From assembly GCF_000427295.1 (NCBI RefSeq), contig NZ_ATNM01000139.1:1-64000 (forward strand): a DNA stretch of 64,000 nucleotides. The letters are read 5' to 3'. Positions 20,797 to 29,083 of this stretch are shown here, in pieces. How positions within the stretch are numbered: the stretch's first letter is position 1; the number at the start of each line of letters is the position of its first letter. This DNA comes from Cyclobacterium qasimii M12-11B (lineage in GTDB: Bacteria; Bacteroidota; Bacteroidia; Cytophagales; Cyclobacteriaceae). Below the pieces are notes generated by a model. The model searched no databases. It saw only the letters and a list, made by a program, of their open reading frames with translations, and was not told the origin of the DNA. A program made the translations under genes and the position numbers.

Positions 20797-21696
20797 ATGA
20801 AAGGTAACAATATGGTTCTTGGATTGGATATAGGGGGTACAAAAATTAGTTCAGGGTTATTTAGCAATGGAGGCTTAATAGAGAGCATGGAAATAAAAAC
20901 GCCTGCAAATGCTCCTAAGGAAGAAATCCTAGAAACTATCTCTCAACAAATTGCTGCTTATGAACATTTCAATTTAAAAGCCATAGGCATAGGTATCCCA
21001 GGATTAGTTGATCCTATTCATGGGATTATTTATAATTTAGCCAATATTCCTTCTTTCCATAATGTAAATCTTAAGGAATATTTAGAAGAAAGATTCGGAA
21101 TTCCAGTTGCCATCAATAACGATGCAAATTGCTTCGCTTTGGGGGAATATAAATTTGGTGCGGCCAGGATCCATAAACATGTCATAGGTATTACACTCGG
21201 TACTGGCATTGGTACTGGAATAATTGCCAATGGTCATCTGTACACAGGTAGGCTATGTGGTGCTGGCGAATGGGGAGCAATCCCTTACCTGGATGGTACC
21301 TTTGAAGACTATTGTGGAAGTAAATTTTTTAAAGAGAGGTACAAGACAAGTGCTAAGAAGCTCTCTGTAAGAGCAAGTGCTGGGGATGAAGAAGCCATTG
21401 CTATCTTTTATGAATTCGGAAAACATATAGGAGCCTTGATTTACAGGTTATTGCTAACTTTTGCACCTGAGGCCATTGTGATTGGTGGTTCTATTAGAAA
21501 AGCCTTTCCTTATTTTGAAAAAGGAGTTCAGGAAGTAATTGATGCATTTCCCTACCTACCCATTTCTGGAGACCTAAAAGTCTATGTTTCTTCATCAAAT
21601 GATTCAGCGATATTGGGTGCCATCTCGCTAGTAGAGGAAAACAAGTATTTGTTAAATAGTGATGAGAGCATTAATGTCTCAAATCCCCTGGTTTAA
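20797..21696 (+). CDS. ROK-family sugar kinase
   Basis: About 300 residues, probably a glucokinase or N-acetylglucosamine kinase. The ATP-binding motif is LGLDIGGTKISSGLF, the catalytic Asp is in AINNDANCFALGEY, and the second phosphate motif is ITLGTGIGTGII. The zinc motif of classical ROK proteins (CxCGxxGCxE) is absent; the equivalent stretch is EWGAIPYLDGTFEDYCGSKF, a variant common in Bacteroidota. I chose the ATG at 20797 (MKGNNMVLGLDIGG); the ATG at 20812 is equally possible, while the frame open from 20749 gives an unlikely extension. It completes the amino-sugar cluster: a kinase is needed before NagB. The sugar specificity is unproven. Confidence 0.85.
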   Translation: MKGNNMVLGLDIGGTKISSGLFSNGGLIESMEIKTPANAPKEEILETISQQIAAYEHFNLKAIGIGIPGLVDPIHGIIYNLANIPSFHNVNLKEYLEERFGIPVAINNDANCFALGEYKFGAARIHKHVIGITLGTGIGTGIIANGHLYTGRLCGAGEWGAIPYLDGTFEDYCGSKFFKERYKTSAKKLSVRASAGDEEAIAIFYEFGKHIGALIYRLLLTFAPEAIVIGGSIRKAFPYFEKGVQEVIDAFPYLPISGDLKVYVSSSNDSAILGAISLVEENKYLLNSDESINVSNPLV

Positions 21697-22030
21697 AAAA
21701 GATAAACCTGGGCTAAAATAAATGACTGTTAACAGGAGCATTGTTAAGAATCGACTAGAGAAAATGGTATAGCTTTCATTCTTTTCTTATTGAGGAGTAA
21801 TCTAAGCAGAATCTTATCTGCTTGACCTAGTCAAATCCTGGTGTTAACTGAGCGCCATTTGCAATTGCTTTGCTACTCAACCGTTTTTCTTATTCTAAAA
21901 ACCAAATCGAAAATTCGGCTGGATATTCGTGCCTAGACACAATCTTCACTTAGAGATGACTTTTCTATTCAGATTAGGGCTTCTGTTATTGAGCTTTAGC
22001 CTATTTTTGAATATATTTAGAGACACATCT
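21697..22030. other. Intergenic region, nothing recognised
   Basis: 334 bases between the ROK kinase and the PAP2-type gene. No RNA gene or strong hairpin with a T-run was seen. It presumably holds the promoter of the next gene. Confidence 0.4.
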
Positions 22031-23425
22031 ATGACCAATATGTCAAAAGGCAAAAACCCATTTATCCTTACTATCTTTTTTGTATTATTAGCCAGTAACC
22101 TTTTTGCTCAAGCACTCCCTTCCGAAAAGGAGTTTTTTGCTCGAGACAAGCTGATTGAACATCTTTTTTCCATTACAGATATAATGGTGACAGACGTTAC
22201 AAGCCCTCCTGGAGCTGCTAGGTTTTATGCTTATTCCCTTATGGCTGCTTACCTTGTGTACAGTGATACTGAAAATTTTAATGAAGTCCCTTTATTTCAA
22301 CAGCTCCAAAGCCCTTTTGACAAGCTAGATCCAAACTTTACCCTTGAAAGAGAAGGTGTAAATCTGGCTTTTGCCAGTACTTATGCAATGCTTGAGGTAG
22401 GCAAAAACATAATGCCTTCCGGTAAAAAACTGACTACTGCTCAAGAAACCCTAATAAGCGAATATTCAAAAGAGAAGCTAATTAGAAAAAAAGCATTAAA
22501 ACGAAGTATCCGTTATGCAGAAAAAATTGCAGCTGTAATATTGGATTACGCCACGGAGGATGGCTACCGACAACTTAGCACCCTCAAACGCTACAGTCCT
22601 ACAAAAGGACAAGGGAAATGGTACCCTACGCCTCCTGCTTACATGGCGGCTATAGATCCGGAGTGGCGAACGATCCGTCCCTTCTTTTTGGAAAACCTTC
22701 CTTCTTTTAGCCCACCTCCTCCTGCTGAATATTCAGAAGATAAAAACAGTTCCTTTTTTACCCAATTGACTGAAATTTATGAAGTCACTTCACAATTAAC
22801 AGAAGAACAAAAACTTATCGCTAATTTTTGGGACTGCAACCCTTTTAATGTGTCCTATAGTGGGCACATGGCCATAGGGCTTAAGAAAATCTCTCCTGGT
22901 GGTCATTGGATAGGAATTACTGGCATTGCAAGTCAGAAAGCAGGATTGGGTTTTGAGGAAAGCCTATACATCCACACCCTCGTAGCCATGGGGCTTCATG
23001 ATGCTTTTATAAGCTGCTGGGATGAGAAGTATAGAAGTGACAGGATAAGACCCCTTACAGCTATAAACCAGCTTATAGACGAAGCATGGCGCCCTATACT
23101 ACAAACCCCTCCCTTTCCTGAATATACCAGTGGCCATAGTGTGATCTCAAAAACTTCTGCAGTTTTGCTTACTTCCTATTTTGGGGAAAATTTTAATTTT
23201 ATAGATACCTCAGAGGTATTCTTTGGCCTTCCAGAGCGAGCATTCGATTCCTTTCTAAAGGCATCGAATGAAGCCGCAATTTCAAGGTTATATGGAGGCA
23301 TCCATTTCAGAGATGCCATAGAAGTAGGAATGCAACAAGGAGAAAAAATCGCCAATTATATTTTGGAGAGAACAAATTCACACCAAAACCGCTTAATTGA
23401 GGATTCCCAAAAACCTGTAAAATAG
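22031..23425 (+). CDS. PAP2-superfamily / vanadium-haloperoxidase-type secreted protein
   Basis: About 464 residues with a signal peptide (PFILTIFFVLLASNLFAQ, cleavage after Ala-Gln). The C-terminal active-site triad of the acid phosphatase/vanadium haloperoxidase superfamily is present: KYRSDRIRPLT, EYTSGHSVISKTS and SRLYGGIHFRDAIEVG. Such secreted Bacteroidota members are annotated as phosphatases or haloperoxidases, and the sequence does not decide which. I chose the ATG at 22031 because it places the signal peptide at the N-terminus; the frame is open for 34 more codons upstream with a second hydrophobic stretch that would be unusual. It is convergent with the DUF1349 gene, leaving one base between the stop codons. 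Confidence 0.85.
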   Translation: MTNMSKGKNPFILTIFFVLLASNLFAQALPSEKEFFARDKLIEHLFSITDIMVTDVTSPPGAARFYAYSLMAAYLVYSDTENFNEVPLFQQLQSPFDKLDPNFTLEREGVNLAFASTYAMLEVGKNIMPSGKKLTTAQETLISEYSKEKLIRKKALKRSIRYAEKIAAVILDYATEDGYRQLSTLKRYSPTKGQGKWYPTPPAYMAAIDPEWRTIRPFFLENLPSFSPPPPAEYSEDKNSSFFTQLTEIYEVTSQLTEEQKLIANFWDCNPFNVSYSGHMAIGLKKISPGGHWIGITGIASQKAGLGFEESLYIHTLVAMGLHDAFISCWDEKYRSDRIRPLTAINQLIDEAWRPILQTPPFPEYTSGHSVISKTSAVLLTSYFGENFNFIDTSEVFFGLPERAFDSFLKASNEAAISRLYGGIHFRDAIEVGMQQGEKIANYILERTNSHQNRLIEDSQKPVK

Positions 23426-23426
23426 C

Positions 23427-23996
23427 CTATTCCTGATTCATTTCTTTAATCTCAAAATGATCAAAGCTGACCTCAAACCCAGCTCCTTTAGGAGAAGCAG
23501 CCATAAAGCCGATTTGTAATGAAGGTGATGGCGGAAAATAAGCTTGCCTTAGAAGCTGGAAGGAAGAACCATCCAAACTGAAACTTACCTCTACATAATC
23601 TTTTCCACGCTTCGCTTTGATATAAAAGGTCTCAGGCATACCCTCAATTGTTGCTACAGACCAATCTGAACAATCTCGTGTAACGACGGCACTGGCATTT
23701 TGAACGCCATCTACATATTCAATTCCTGCTTTAATCCAGTTCTCCTTATCAAGAAAAAGCATTAAGCCCGCCTGGTCATACAAGTCAGTATATTTTCCTG
23801 AGAATTGAAGTAAAAGTTCAAAATCTCCAGATTGGTCCGTATGCAAAAAATGACCGGTTTCACTAATAAAACCATAATGGGTTTTTCGCCAGAAGTCTGT
23901 TTCTGAGTCTGTCTTTAAGTGCAGCTTCCCAATGTCTTCTGACCAGGAATGAGGTGGGTTCATCCAATTGAATTCACGTCCTTCGATATGTATCAT
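23427..23996 (-). CDS. DUF1349 beta-sandwich protein
   Basis: 189 residues matching the DUF1349 (regulation of enolase protein 1-like, concanavalin A-like fold) family: FNWMNPPHSWS at the start, DLYDQAGLMLFLDKENWIKAG in the middle and GFMAASPKGAGFEVSFDHF at the end. There is no signal peptide, so it is cytoplasmic. The function of the family is not established; binding of sugars is a guess from the fold. It stands alone and is convergent with the PAP2-type gene. Confidence 0.88.
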   Translation of the reverse strand: MIHIEGREFNWMNPPHSWSEDIGKLHLKTDSETDFWRKTHYGFISETGHFLHTDQSGDFELLLQFSGKYTDLYDQAGLMLFLDKENWIKAGIEYVDGVQNASAVVTRDCSDWSVATIEGMPETFYIKAKRGKDYVEVSFSLDGSSFQLLRQAYFPPSPSLQIGFMAASPKGAGFEVSFDHFEIKEMNQE

Positions 23997-24302
23997 AAAT
24001 GATGTGGCTTATTGTTTTCTTGTTTACTTTATTCTACAAATAGCAGAAGTGCTTTTTATTGGTTAAAAAGACGCCTTGCCTCGCCAAAAATTTTAGCACT
24101 TCTTTTCGAGAGTTCAAATTATTCATTAAAAATTGATCCTTCCTATTTTTGCTAATAATTAATTGGGTTAGGGGAATAATTTCAAACTAATTTCCATTTT
24201 TGATGATGCATCGGGGAAGGTTTCCCATCCAATACTTTGGGACAACCTTCATAAAATGGCATGATTTTAGCCAATTCGATAATTACATTTAACAGCAAAG
24301 CC

Positions 24303-24554
24303 ATGAATTTAAACCAGTCATCCATAATAAGTTTACAAAACCCTCTTTTTTTTGGTAAAAAAAGAGATGATGTAGATAAAGGTACCAATCGATCTACCCC
24401 AGGAACTTCTGGTGAAGGTCCCCGTCCACCCAGAAAAGATGAATATCCTGACGATGAGGACGGAAAAAACAAGAGGAAAAAGTTAAAAAAGAGCACAAAA
24501 ACTGAGGGAAACCCCAGTTTTTGTGCTCTTTTTTATTTTGTTTGCCAACAATAA
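24303..24554 (+). CDS. Small charged protein of unknown function
   Basis: A small open frame (MNLNQSSIISLQNPLFFGKK and on) with a Pro/Gly-rich, strongly charged middle (TSGEGPRPPRKDEYPDDEDG, then KNKRKKLKK). I cannot recognise a family. The last ~20 codons of the open frame run through a perfect terminator hairpin, which is odd. If the A6 run at 24485-24490 were one base longer, the protein would end KKEHKN at a stop on the rising arm of that hairpin, a more natural layout. The neighbours are a DUF1349 gene and the broken unknown gene. The start and end are uncertain; it may be a short regulatory or structural peptide, or non-coding. Confidence 0.4.
   Translation: MNLNQSSIISLQNPLFFGKKRDDVDKGTNRSTPGTSGEGPRPPRKDEYPDDEDGKNKRKKLKKSTKTEGNPSFCALFYFVCQQ
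24485..24534. terminator. Very strong 20-bp perfect terminator hairpin
   Basis: AAAAAAGAGCACAAAAACTG pairs perfectly with its reverse complement at 24515-24534 across a 10-nt loop that itself can pair GGG/CCC. It is flanked by A6 and T6, so it works in both directions: it ends the small gene on + and would insulate it from the leftward unknown gene. Confidence 0.9.
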
Positions 24555-24613
24555 ACTCTTAAATGATTATCATCAAAGTCAGCTAGTTTTTTATGGAATC
24601 GGTGAAATTAGAT

Positions 24614-25659
24614 TTAGTTAACGTCTATCACCATCTTACCTAAAGAAACTACTATTTTCAAAAGGCGGTCATTGATTCCTTTTCTAGCAGAAGCAAATGA
24701 ATCCTTATTGTAGCAATCTGTATAGTCACTTAGGTGCAAAAAGAGTTTAGTTCCTCCTTCGGTAAGTTCAGCACTAATCTTAAGTCCACTGCTATAGTCT
24801 AACTGAACCATGTCCAATTGCCTCAATTCAGGTTCGCTTTTTCTTCCTGTAAGCTTGTTGAAAAACAACTGTTTTTTGTAATCAGAAACACTTACCAACT
24901 CTTCATGCATGGCATCGGAAGGTGGTTTGTTACGGAACCTGTCAAATATTTTTTATTTTCCCCTTCTGAAGTAATATTGAAGGTTTTCTCTCCATATAAT
25001 TTGTACCTGATCTGTAGATCAACGTGAAAATCGTAAAGACTTTTTTCTTTACCTTTCAAATCTTTCAACAATTCTTCAAGCAAGGAAATCTGCAATTCAA
25101 TGTTTTTATCTTTTTCAAGATCAAGGATAACATGATTACGCTCATCAAAGGCCAGGTAAGCTTCAAATCCTTCTTCCATGGTAAGGATTCTTTCTTTCAA
25201 GTCTTCGTAACCTGCATGCGACTCCTTATAGGCGCCATTGTTTTTAGTAACTATCTTGTCAATTTGCTGTGAAAGGACCACCCCTTTGATTACCAACTTG
25301 GTCTTTTCTTCGTCCATAGATGGGAAAGAATTTCCCGCTAAAAACGTGTGGGTGAAAATCGCAGCTTGTTGGTGTGCATTGAAAACCAAAAATCTACCTT
25401 CAGCATTTGGGTAACCAATTACTGTTCTGCTTAGATCTGGGTCGAAACCTAGAACATAATCATAATCTTGCCCCTTGATTTTGTCTAATGCCGGTAATAA
25501 AAACTTATAATTAAGATTTTCAATAGGGCTATCGTCTGGAGTATAGAACAAGGTTTCAACTTCACTTTCAGAGACAAATTTTAACCCTTTTGCAGTCTCT
25601 GGCAAATAGATTAACCCCTTGGGCGTAATATTTACTTCTACAGGCTGGTCGTTTTCCAT
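24614..25659 (-). pseudogene. Unknown protein, frame broken by one missing base
   Basis: I do not recognise the family. The first frame starts at the ATG at 25659 (MENDQPVEVNITPKGLIYLP) and ends in a nonsense tail. The second frame ends at 24614. Adding one A to an A6 run near 24960 joins them as GENKKIFDRFRNKPPSDAMHEE, giving about 348 residues. The protein is soluble, with no signal or membrane segment. It is rich in acidic and aromatic residues, with a helical central part (LQISLLEELLKDLKGKEKSLYDF). A mid-region HxxG-like stretch (KESHAGYEDLKERI) is visible but no known catalytic motif. It is monocistronic. The existence of the gene is well supported; its function is unknown. Confidence 0.7.
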
Positions 25660-26133
25660 TTGTATACTTATTTCAATTTTGTAAGATGTACCTAATTTGT
25701 ATAAACTATTGATATGCTAGCCCGGAGAATTTCTATTTATCTCTCAAAATCCCAGGCGGAAGGAATAAGTATCAAAATTATGTTTTAATACACGACAAAG
25801 CAAGAAAGCAACCCAACGTTTCTAAAATATTCTTATTTAACACAATTTATTTTCCGGTATTTTAATGAATCTTTTAAAAAAATCTCCAAATTATCCATAA
25901 TCAACCCTTCTTAAAAGATTTAATATTTTTAACGTACAAATCCAAAAGGATTAGTTCTAAGAATCCAATTATCAGAAAATTAGGGCTGCAGGAAAATTTA
26001 ACACCTCAACATCAAAATGTGGAGGACTTGAATCGTAAAATAGGAAAGCATTAAAGTAAATACAGCACTCTTATCGTAAGTTGTCTCAATTAAACCTCCA
26101 TTATTCCATAATACCGGTATCCCGAAAATCTAA
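25660..26133. other. Intergenic region, nothing recognised
   Basis: 474 AT-rich bases downstream of the sulfotransferase gene and upstream of the unknown gene. No convincing hairpin with a T-run, RNA gene or short ORF was found. Confidence 0.4.
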
Positions 26134-26862
26134 TTAAAGCGCATGCTTTACCAATCTTTCATAAATGGGTTGACACTCACCCAGCAATGGAAGCAAATGC
26201 TCAGGGAAGACTATTTCCTTCTTCTCGTAAGGCTGAAACCCAGTGGACAGATGCACATTTTTGTACCAAAATTTTGCCCACAGGCCATCTTCTGGTATAG
26301 GCCCCTTGCTCCAACTTAGCATTCTTTTCTCAAAAGGGACACCTAAAAAATCACATAACTTCCGTAACTGACCTTCCGGATCCATCAAGACCTTTTTGGC
26401 ATCAAGCACCACAAAAGGCAAGTTCATGGTTTGTAAATATTCTACCAACTTCAATTGCATGGCATAGCCAACATCTTCCATGCCTGGCTTGTCAATCACT
26501 TTGGAAAAAGACAGCAACATTTCTTCAGGATTTCGGGTCAAAATAATATTGGCTCCAGCTTGCATGAATTGCCAGTCAAGCTGTATTAAATGGTGGCTCA
26601 TGTTTTTAAAGAAGGCAACAGGCTTTTGCTGTGGCCCCAACATTCCTTCAACAACCTTCTCCCCATCTGTTTCCATTTTTGAGAGAATTTCATCTGCACC
26701 GGGATGAAATGGTTTGGCAGATGAATGGCTAAGGTAATGCCCATACAATGGTTCATCAGCTACAACTGTATCGTTTCGTTGAGCAAAACTATACATTAAG
26801 GCTGTTGAAATATTCCGGGGTCCGGACCAAAGGAATATCCTTCTCCTATTTTTGGCTTCCAT
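26134..26862 (-). CDS. Sulfotransferase-family protein
   Basis: 242 residues. The PAPS-binding loop is FLWSGPRNISTALMYSF near the N-terminus, and the 3'-phosphate motif is NIILTRNPEEMLLSFSKV in the middle. This is the short bacterial sulfotransferase-like form, cytoplasmic and with no signal peptide. The ATG lies two bases after the stop of the class-IV aminotransferase gene, so the two are co-transcribed and probably work together. From memory, plant branched-chain-aminotransferase-like proteins fuse a domain of this type to a class-IV aminotransferase, which would support a functional link; this needs checking. The substrate is unknown, and the protein might bind rather than transfer sulfate. 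Confidence 0.82.
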   Translation of the reverse strand: MEAKNRRRIFLWSGPRNISTALMYSFAQRNDTVVADEPLYGHYLSHSSAKPFHPGADEILSKMETDGEKVVEGMLGPQQKPVAFFKNMSHHLIQLDWQFMQAGANIILTRNPEEMLLSFSKVIDKPGMEDVGYAMQLKLVEYLQTMNLPFVVLDAKKVLMDPEGQLRKLCDFLGVPFEKRMLSWSKGPIPEDGLWAKFWYKNVHLSTGFQPYEKKEIVFPEHLLPLLGECQPIYERLVKHAL

Positions 26863-26864
26863 TA

Positions 26865-27776
26865 TTATTTTAATTGTTGCGCTACCAAGCCTTCATACAA
26901 TTGACGCAGACTGGTAGTAACAGGCCCGCTGCCTCCATTACCGATGGGTTTTCCGTCTATCTTTACCACTGGTGTTAGCCCTCCAAAAGTTCCGGTGACA
27001 AAGGCTTCATCGGCACCATAAACATCAAATAAGGAGAAGTTTTTTTGATGACAAACGATTCCATTTTGAGCACAAACTTTTATCACATTTCCTCGTGTAA
27101 TGCCATTCATACAGTAGGCACCTGTAGAGGTCCATACTTCATCTCCTTTTACCATAAAAAAGTTCGTCGCATTACAAGTAGAGACAAAGCCATTGATATC
27201 CAGCATAAGTGCTTCATCAGCACCTGCCTCAATGGCCTGGATCAAAGCTTGAACCTCATGAAGCTTACTGTGGCAATTTAGCCTGGGATCCAGGTAATCT
27301 GGAGATCCTCTTCGTATGGCACTAGTAAAAAGGCTAATTCCCTGGTTTTTGCTTTCCCCATCTGCTTCTTTGTATTCTGCAATAATTACCAGATTTGGCC
27401 CAGAAATGGTAAGCCGTGGATCTTGAGACGGTGTTTTTTTAATACCCCTGGTAATCATAGCCCGAACATGAACATGATCTTTCATACCGTTAACTTCAAG
27501 GGTATTGTGAATGTTCTTTATCAGTTCTTCACGAGAAAAGGGAAGCTTAATTCCAATAACTTTTGCAGATTGCCACAGTCGGTCCAGGTGCTGATCTATA
27601 AATAAAAGCTTTCCACCGTGCACCCTAAAAGCTTCCCAAACACCGTCACCAACCAAGTAGCCACTATCAAAAACGGATATTTTCGCTTCTTCCCGAACAA
27701 AAAATTCACCATTAATGAAGATTTTGACCGTCTCATTCCTGGCATCATGCAATGCCTGATGTGTTCCTTTTACCAT
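26865..27776 (-). CDS. Class-IV PLP aminotransferase (branched-chain / D-amino-acid type), atypical
   Basis: 303 residues of fold-type IV. The opening is SVFDSGYLVGDGVWEAFRVH, the presumed PLP lysine is K171 in LNCHSKLHEVQAL, and the phosphate-binding tail is VTGTFGGLTPVVKIDG. The stretch that in IlvE and D-amino-acid aminotransferase carries the Glu contacting the PLP ring nitrogen (GxVxE) reads GFVSTCNATNFF, so Thr200 replaces that Glu. This suggests changed chemistry, perhaps a lyase or a transaminase with an unusual substrate. It is first in a two-gene operon with the sulfotransferase and 62 bases downstream of the Kelch gene, which has the same orientation. Do not assume it is the biosynthetic IlvE. 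Confidence 0.85.
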   Translation of the reverse strand: MVKGTHQALHDARNETVKIFINGEFFVREEAKISVFDSGYLVGDGVWEAFRVHGGKLLFIDQHLDRLWQSAKVIGIKLPFSREELIKNIHNTLEVNGMKDHVHVRAMITRGIKKTPSQDPRLTISGPNLVIIAEYKEADGESKNQGISLFTSAIRRGSPDYLDPRLNCHSKLHEVQALIQAIEAGADEALMLDINGFVSTCNATNFFMVKGDEVWTSTGAYCMNGITRGNVIKVCAQNGIVCHQKNFSLFDVYGADEAFVTGTFGGLTPVVKIDGKPIGNGGSGPVTTSLRQLYEGLVAQQLK

Positions 27777-27838
27777 GAGGGATAATTTAAATTGACCGGT
27801 TAATACTTAGCAATCACTGCAACAACAATGTCAGCTGG

Positions 27839-28804
27839 TTATTTAATGACAAGTTTTTCTATGCTATTCAACTCGGGATTGCCTCCTCTATTGCCACAAC
27901 CTGCTGCCAGGTAAAAATCATCATTGATCACCACCGCAGGAAACCCATGCCTTCCCCTGTTCAAGTGATTCAGTAAACTCCAGCCATTTTCAGGGTGATA
28001 GTATTCTACTTCACTGTGTGCTTTAACTTGCACATCACTTTCGCCGCCTATGACCAAGAAACCTTCTTTATAGGGAATGGTGGTGCTTCCAGCCCTTTCT
28101 GTTGGCAATGGGTGATCTGATAAGGTAGTCCACACACCGGTTTTAAAATCATATACGTCCAATTCTGGATAGGTCAACTCAAAACCATGTCCTTCTTTAG
28201 CAAAAGAACGCCTGCCTCCAACGGCATACAACTTATCATCTACCACTACTGCCTGGAAATGATCTCTCAGTCTTGGCATAGGAGCAAGCGTTTTCCACTC
28301 ACCGGTATGCGGGTCATATTCATCCAGGTAATCCCTGTTGTCTGCCCAATGTCCATCTTGAGCTCCACCCAAAAGGTAAAATTTATCGTTATGAACTACC
28401 AAACCAGCAGCCCCTCTCCTTCTATCCTCAGGGATTTCATGACTCTTTGTCCAGGAATCTCTTAAAGGGTTGTATATATAGACATTTGAAACAGGGGTTT
28501 CATGAGGGTACCCTCCAGTGAATGCACCTATTACATAAATATTATTTTTATAAGTTACCGCTTGAAAATGATGCATTTCAAAAGGTGCGTTTCCTAATTT
28601 TGTCCAGTTTCCAATGACAGGATCAAAAACCTCAACCGGTTTATCTCCCCTTCCTCCCATTAGATAAAACTTACCGTCAAAGGCAGCGCCAGAACACTCA
28701 TGGCGATTTGTACAGGTGGTTTGAGGGTCAAGCGTCTCCCAAGTCTGGGCTTGAATACCAGCCCCAAAAATGGCTAGTGCGAATGTCAAAAATATCTTTA
28801 CCAT
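27839..28804 (-). CDS. Secreted Kelch-repeat beta-propeller protein
   Basis: 321 residues with a signal peptide (MVKIFLTFALAIFGAGIQAQ) followed by five to six Kelch repeats, seen as recurring GG dipeptides and W/Y positions: FYLMGGRGDKPVEVFDP, IYVIGAFTGG, FYLLGGAQDGHW, LYAVGGRRSF, FLVIGGESDV. This predicts a single beta-propeller in the periplasm or outside the cell. There is no type IX sorting tail. Kelch propellers in Bacteroidota often bind or epimerise sugars (for example the NanM sialate mutarotase), but no specific catalytic residues can be assigned. It may be the first gene of a three-gene unit with the aminotransferase and sulfotransferase. Confidence 0.85.
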   Translation of the reverse strand: MVKIFLTFALAIFGAGIQAQTWETLDPQTTCTNRHECSGAAFDGKFYLMGGRGDKPVEVFDPVIGNWTKLGNAPFEMHHFQAVTYKNNIYVIGAFTGGYPHETPVSNVYIYNPLRDSWTKSHEIPEDRRRGAAGLVVHNDKFYLLGGAQDGHWADNRDYLDEYDPHTGEWKTLAPMPRLRDHFQAVVVDDKLYAVGGRRSFAKEGHGFELTYPELDVYDFKTGVWTTLSDHPLPTERAGSTTIPYKEGFLVIGGESDVQVKAHSEVEYYHPENGWSLLNHLNRGRHGFPAVVINDDFYLAAGCGNRGGNPELNSIEKLVIK

Positions 28805-28961
28805 ATCTGTTTCTATTCAGGTTAAAAGGTTGGTTTCCCATGAATTTAATTGGTACCTAAAATTACAAATTTAAATCAGCCTTTTGTAATTCTATAAAAA
28901 TTAATCCTTTGGGCTAATAAAAAAAGTTATTGAAAATACATAAAACAAATAATCAACACTG

Positions 28962-29038
28962 TTAACAAAATTAACCAATCTTATATTTTGTTAAAAAGTA
29001 AGTTAACAAGCGTTAATCACTATTAACACTGAATTAAC
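28962..29038 (+). promoter_or_regulatory. Cluster of TTAAC repeats with helical phasing
   Basis: TTAAC occurs at 28962, 28971, 29003, 29023 and 29034, with TTAAT at 29013. The last four start 10, 10 and 11 bases apart, about one DNA turn. The cluster ends 46 bases before the ATG at 29084. It looks like a set of binding sites on one DNA face, but AT-rich sequence can produce this by chance. Confidence 0.35.
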
Positions 29039-29083
29039 AACTCTATATTCATCAGATCTTTCCCTGATAACCCATAGTACGAC

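Noticed and set aside
24182-24496. Leftward ORF of ~104 codons opposite the small charged gene
   Set aside because: It is the antisense of the small gene and has serine/proline-rich shadow composition; no support for translation.
26865-27776. Calling the class-IV aminotransferase ilvE
   Set aside because: The conserved Glu is replaced and the gene is linked to a sulfotransferase, not to branched-chain biosynthesis.
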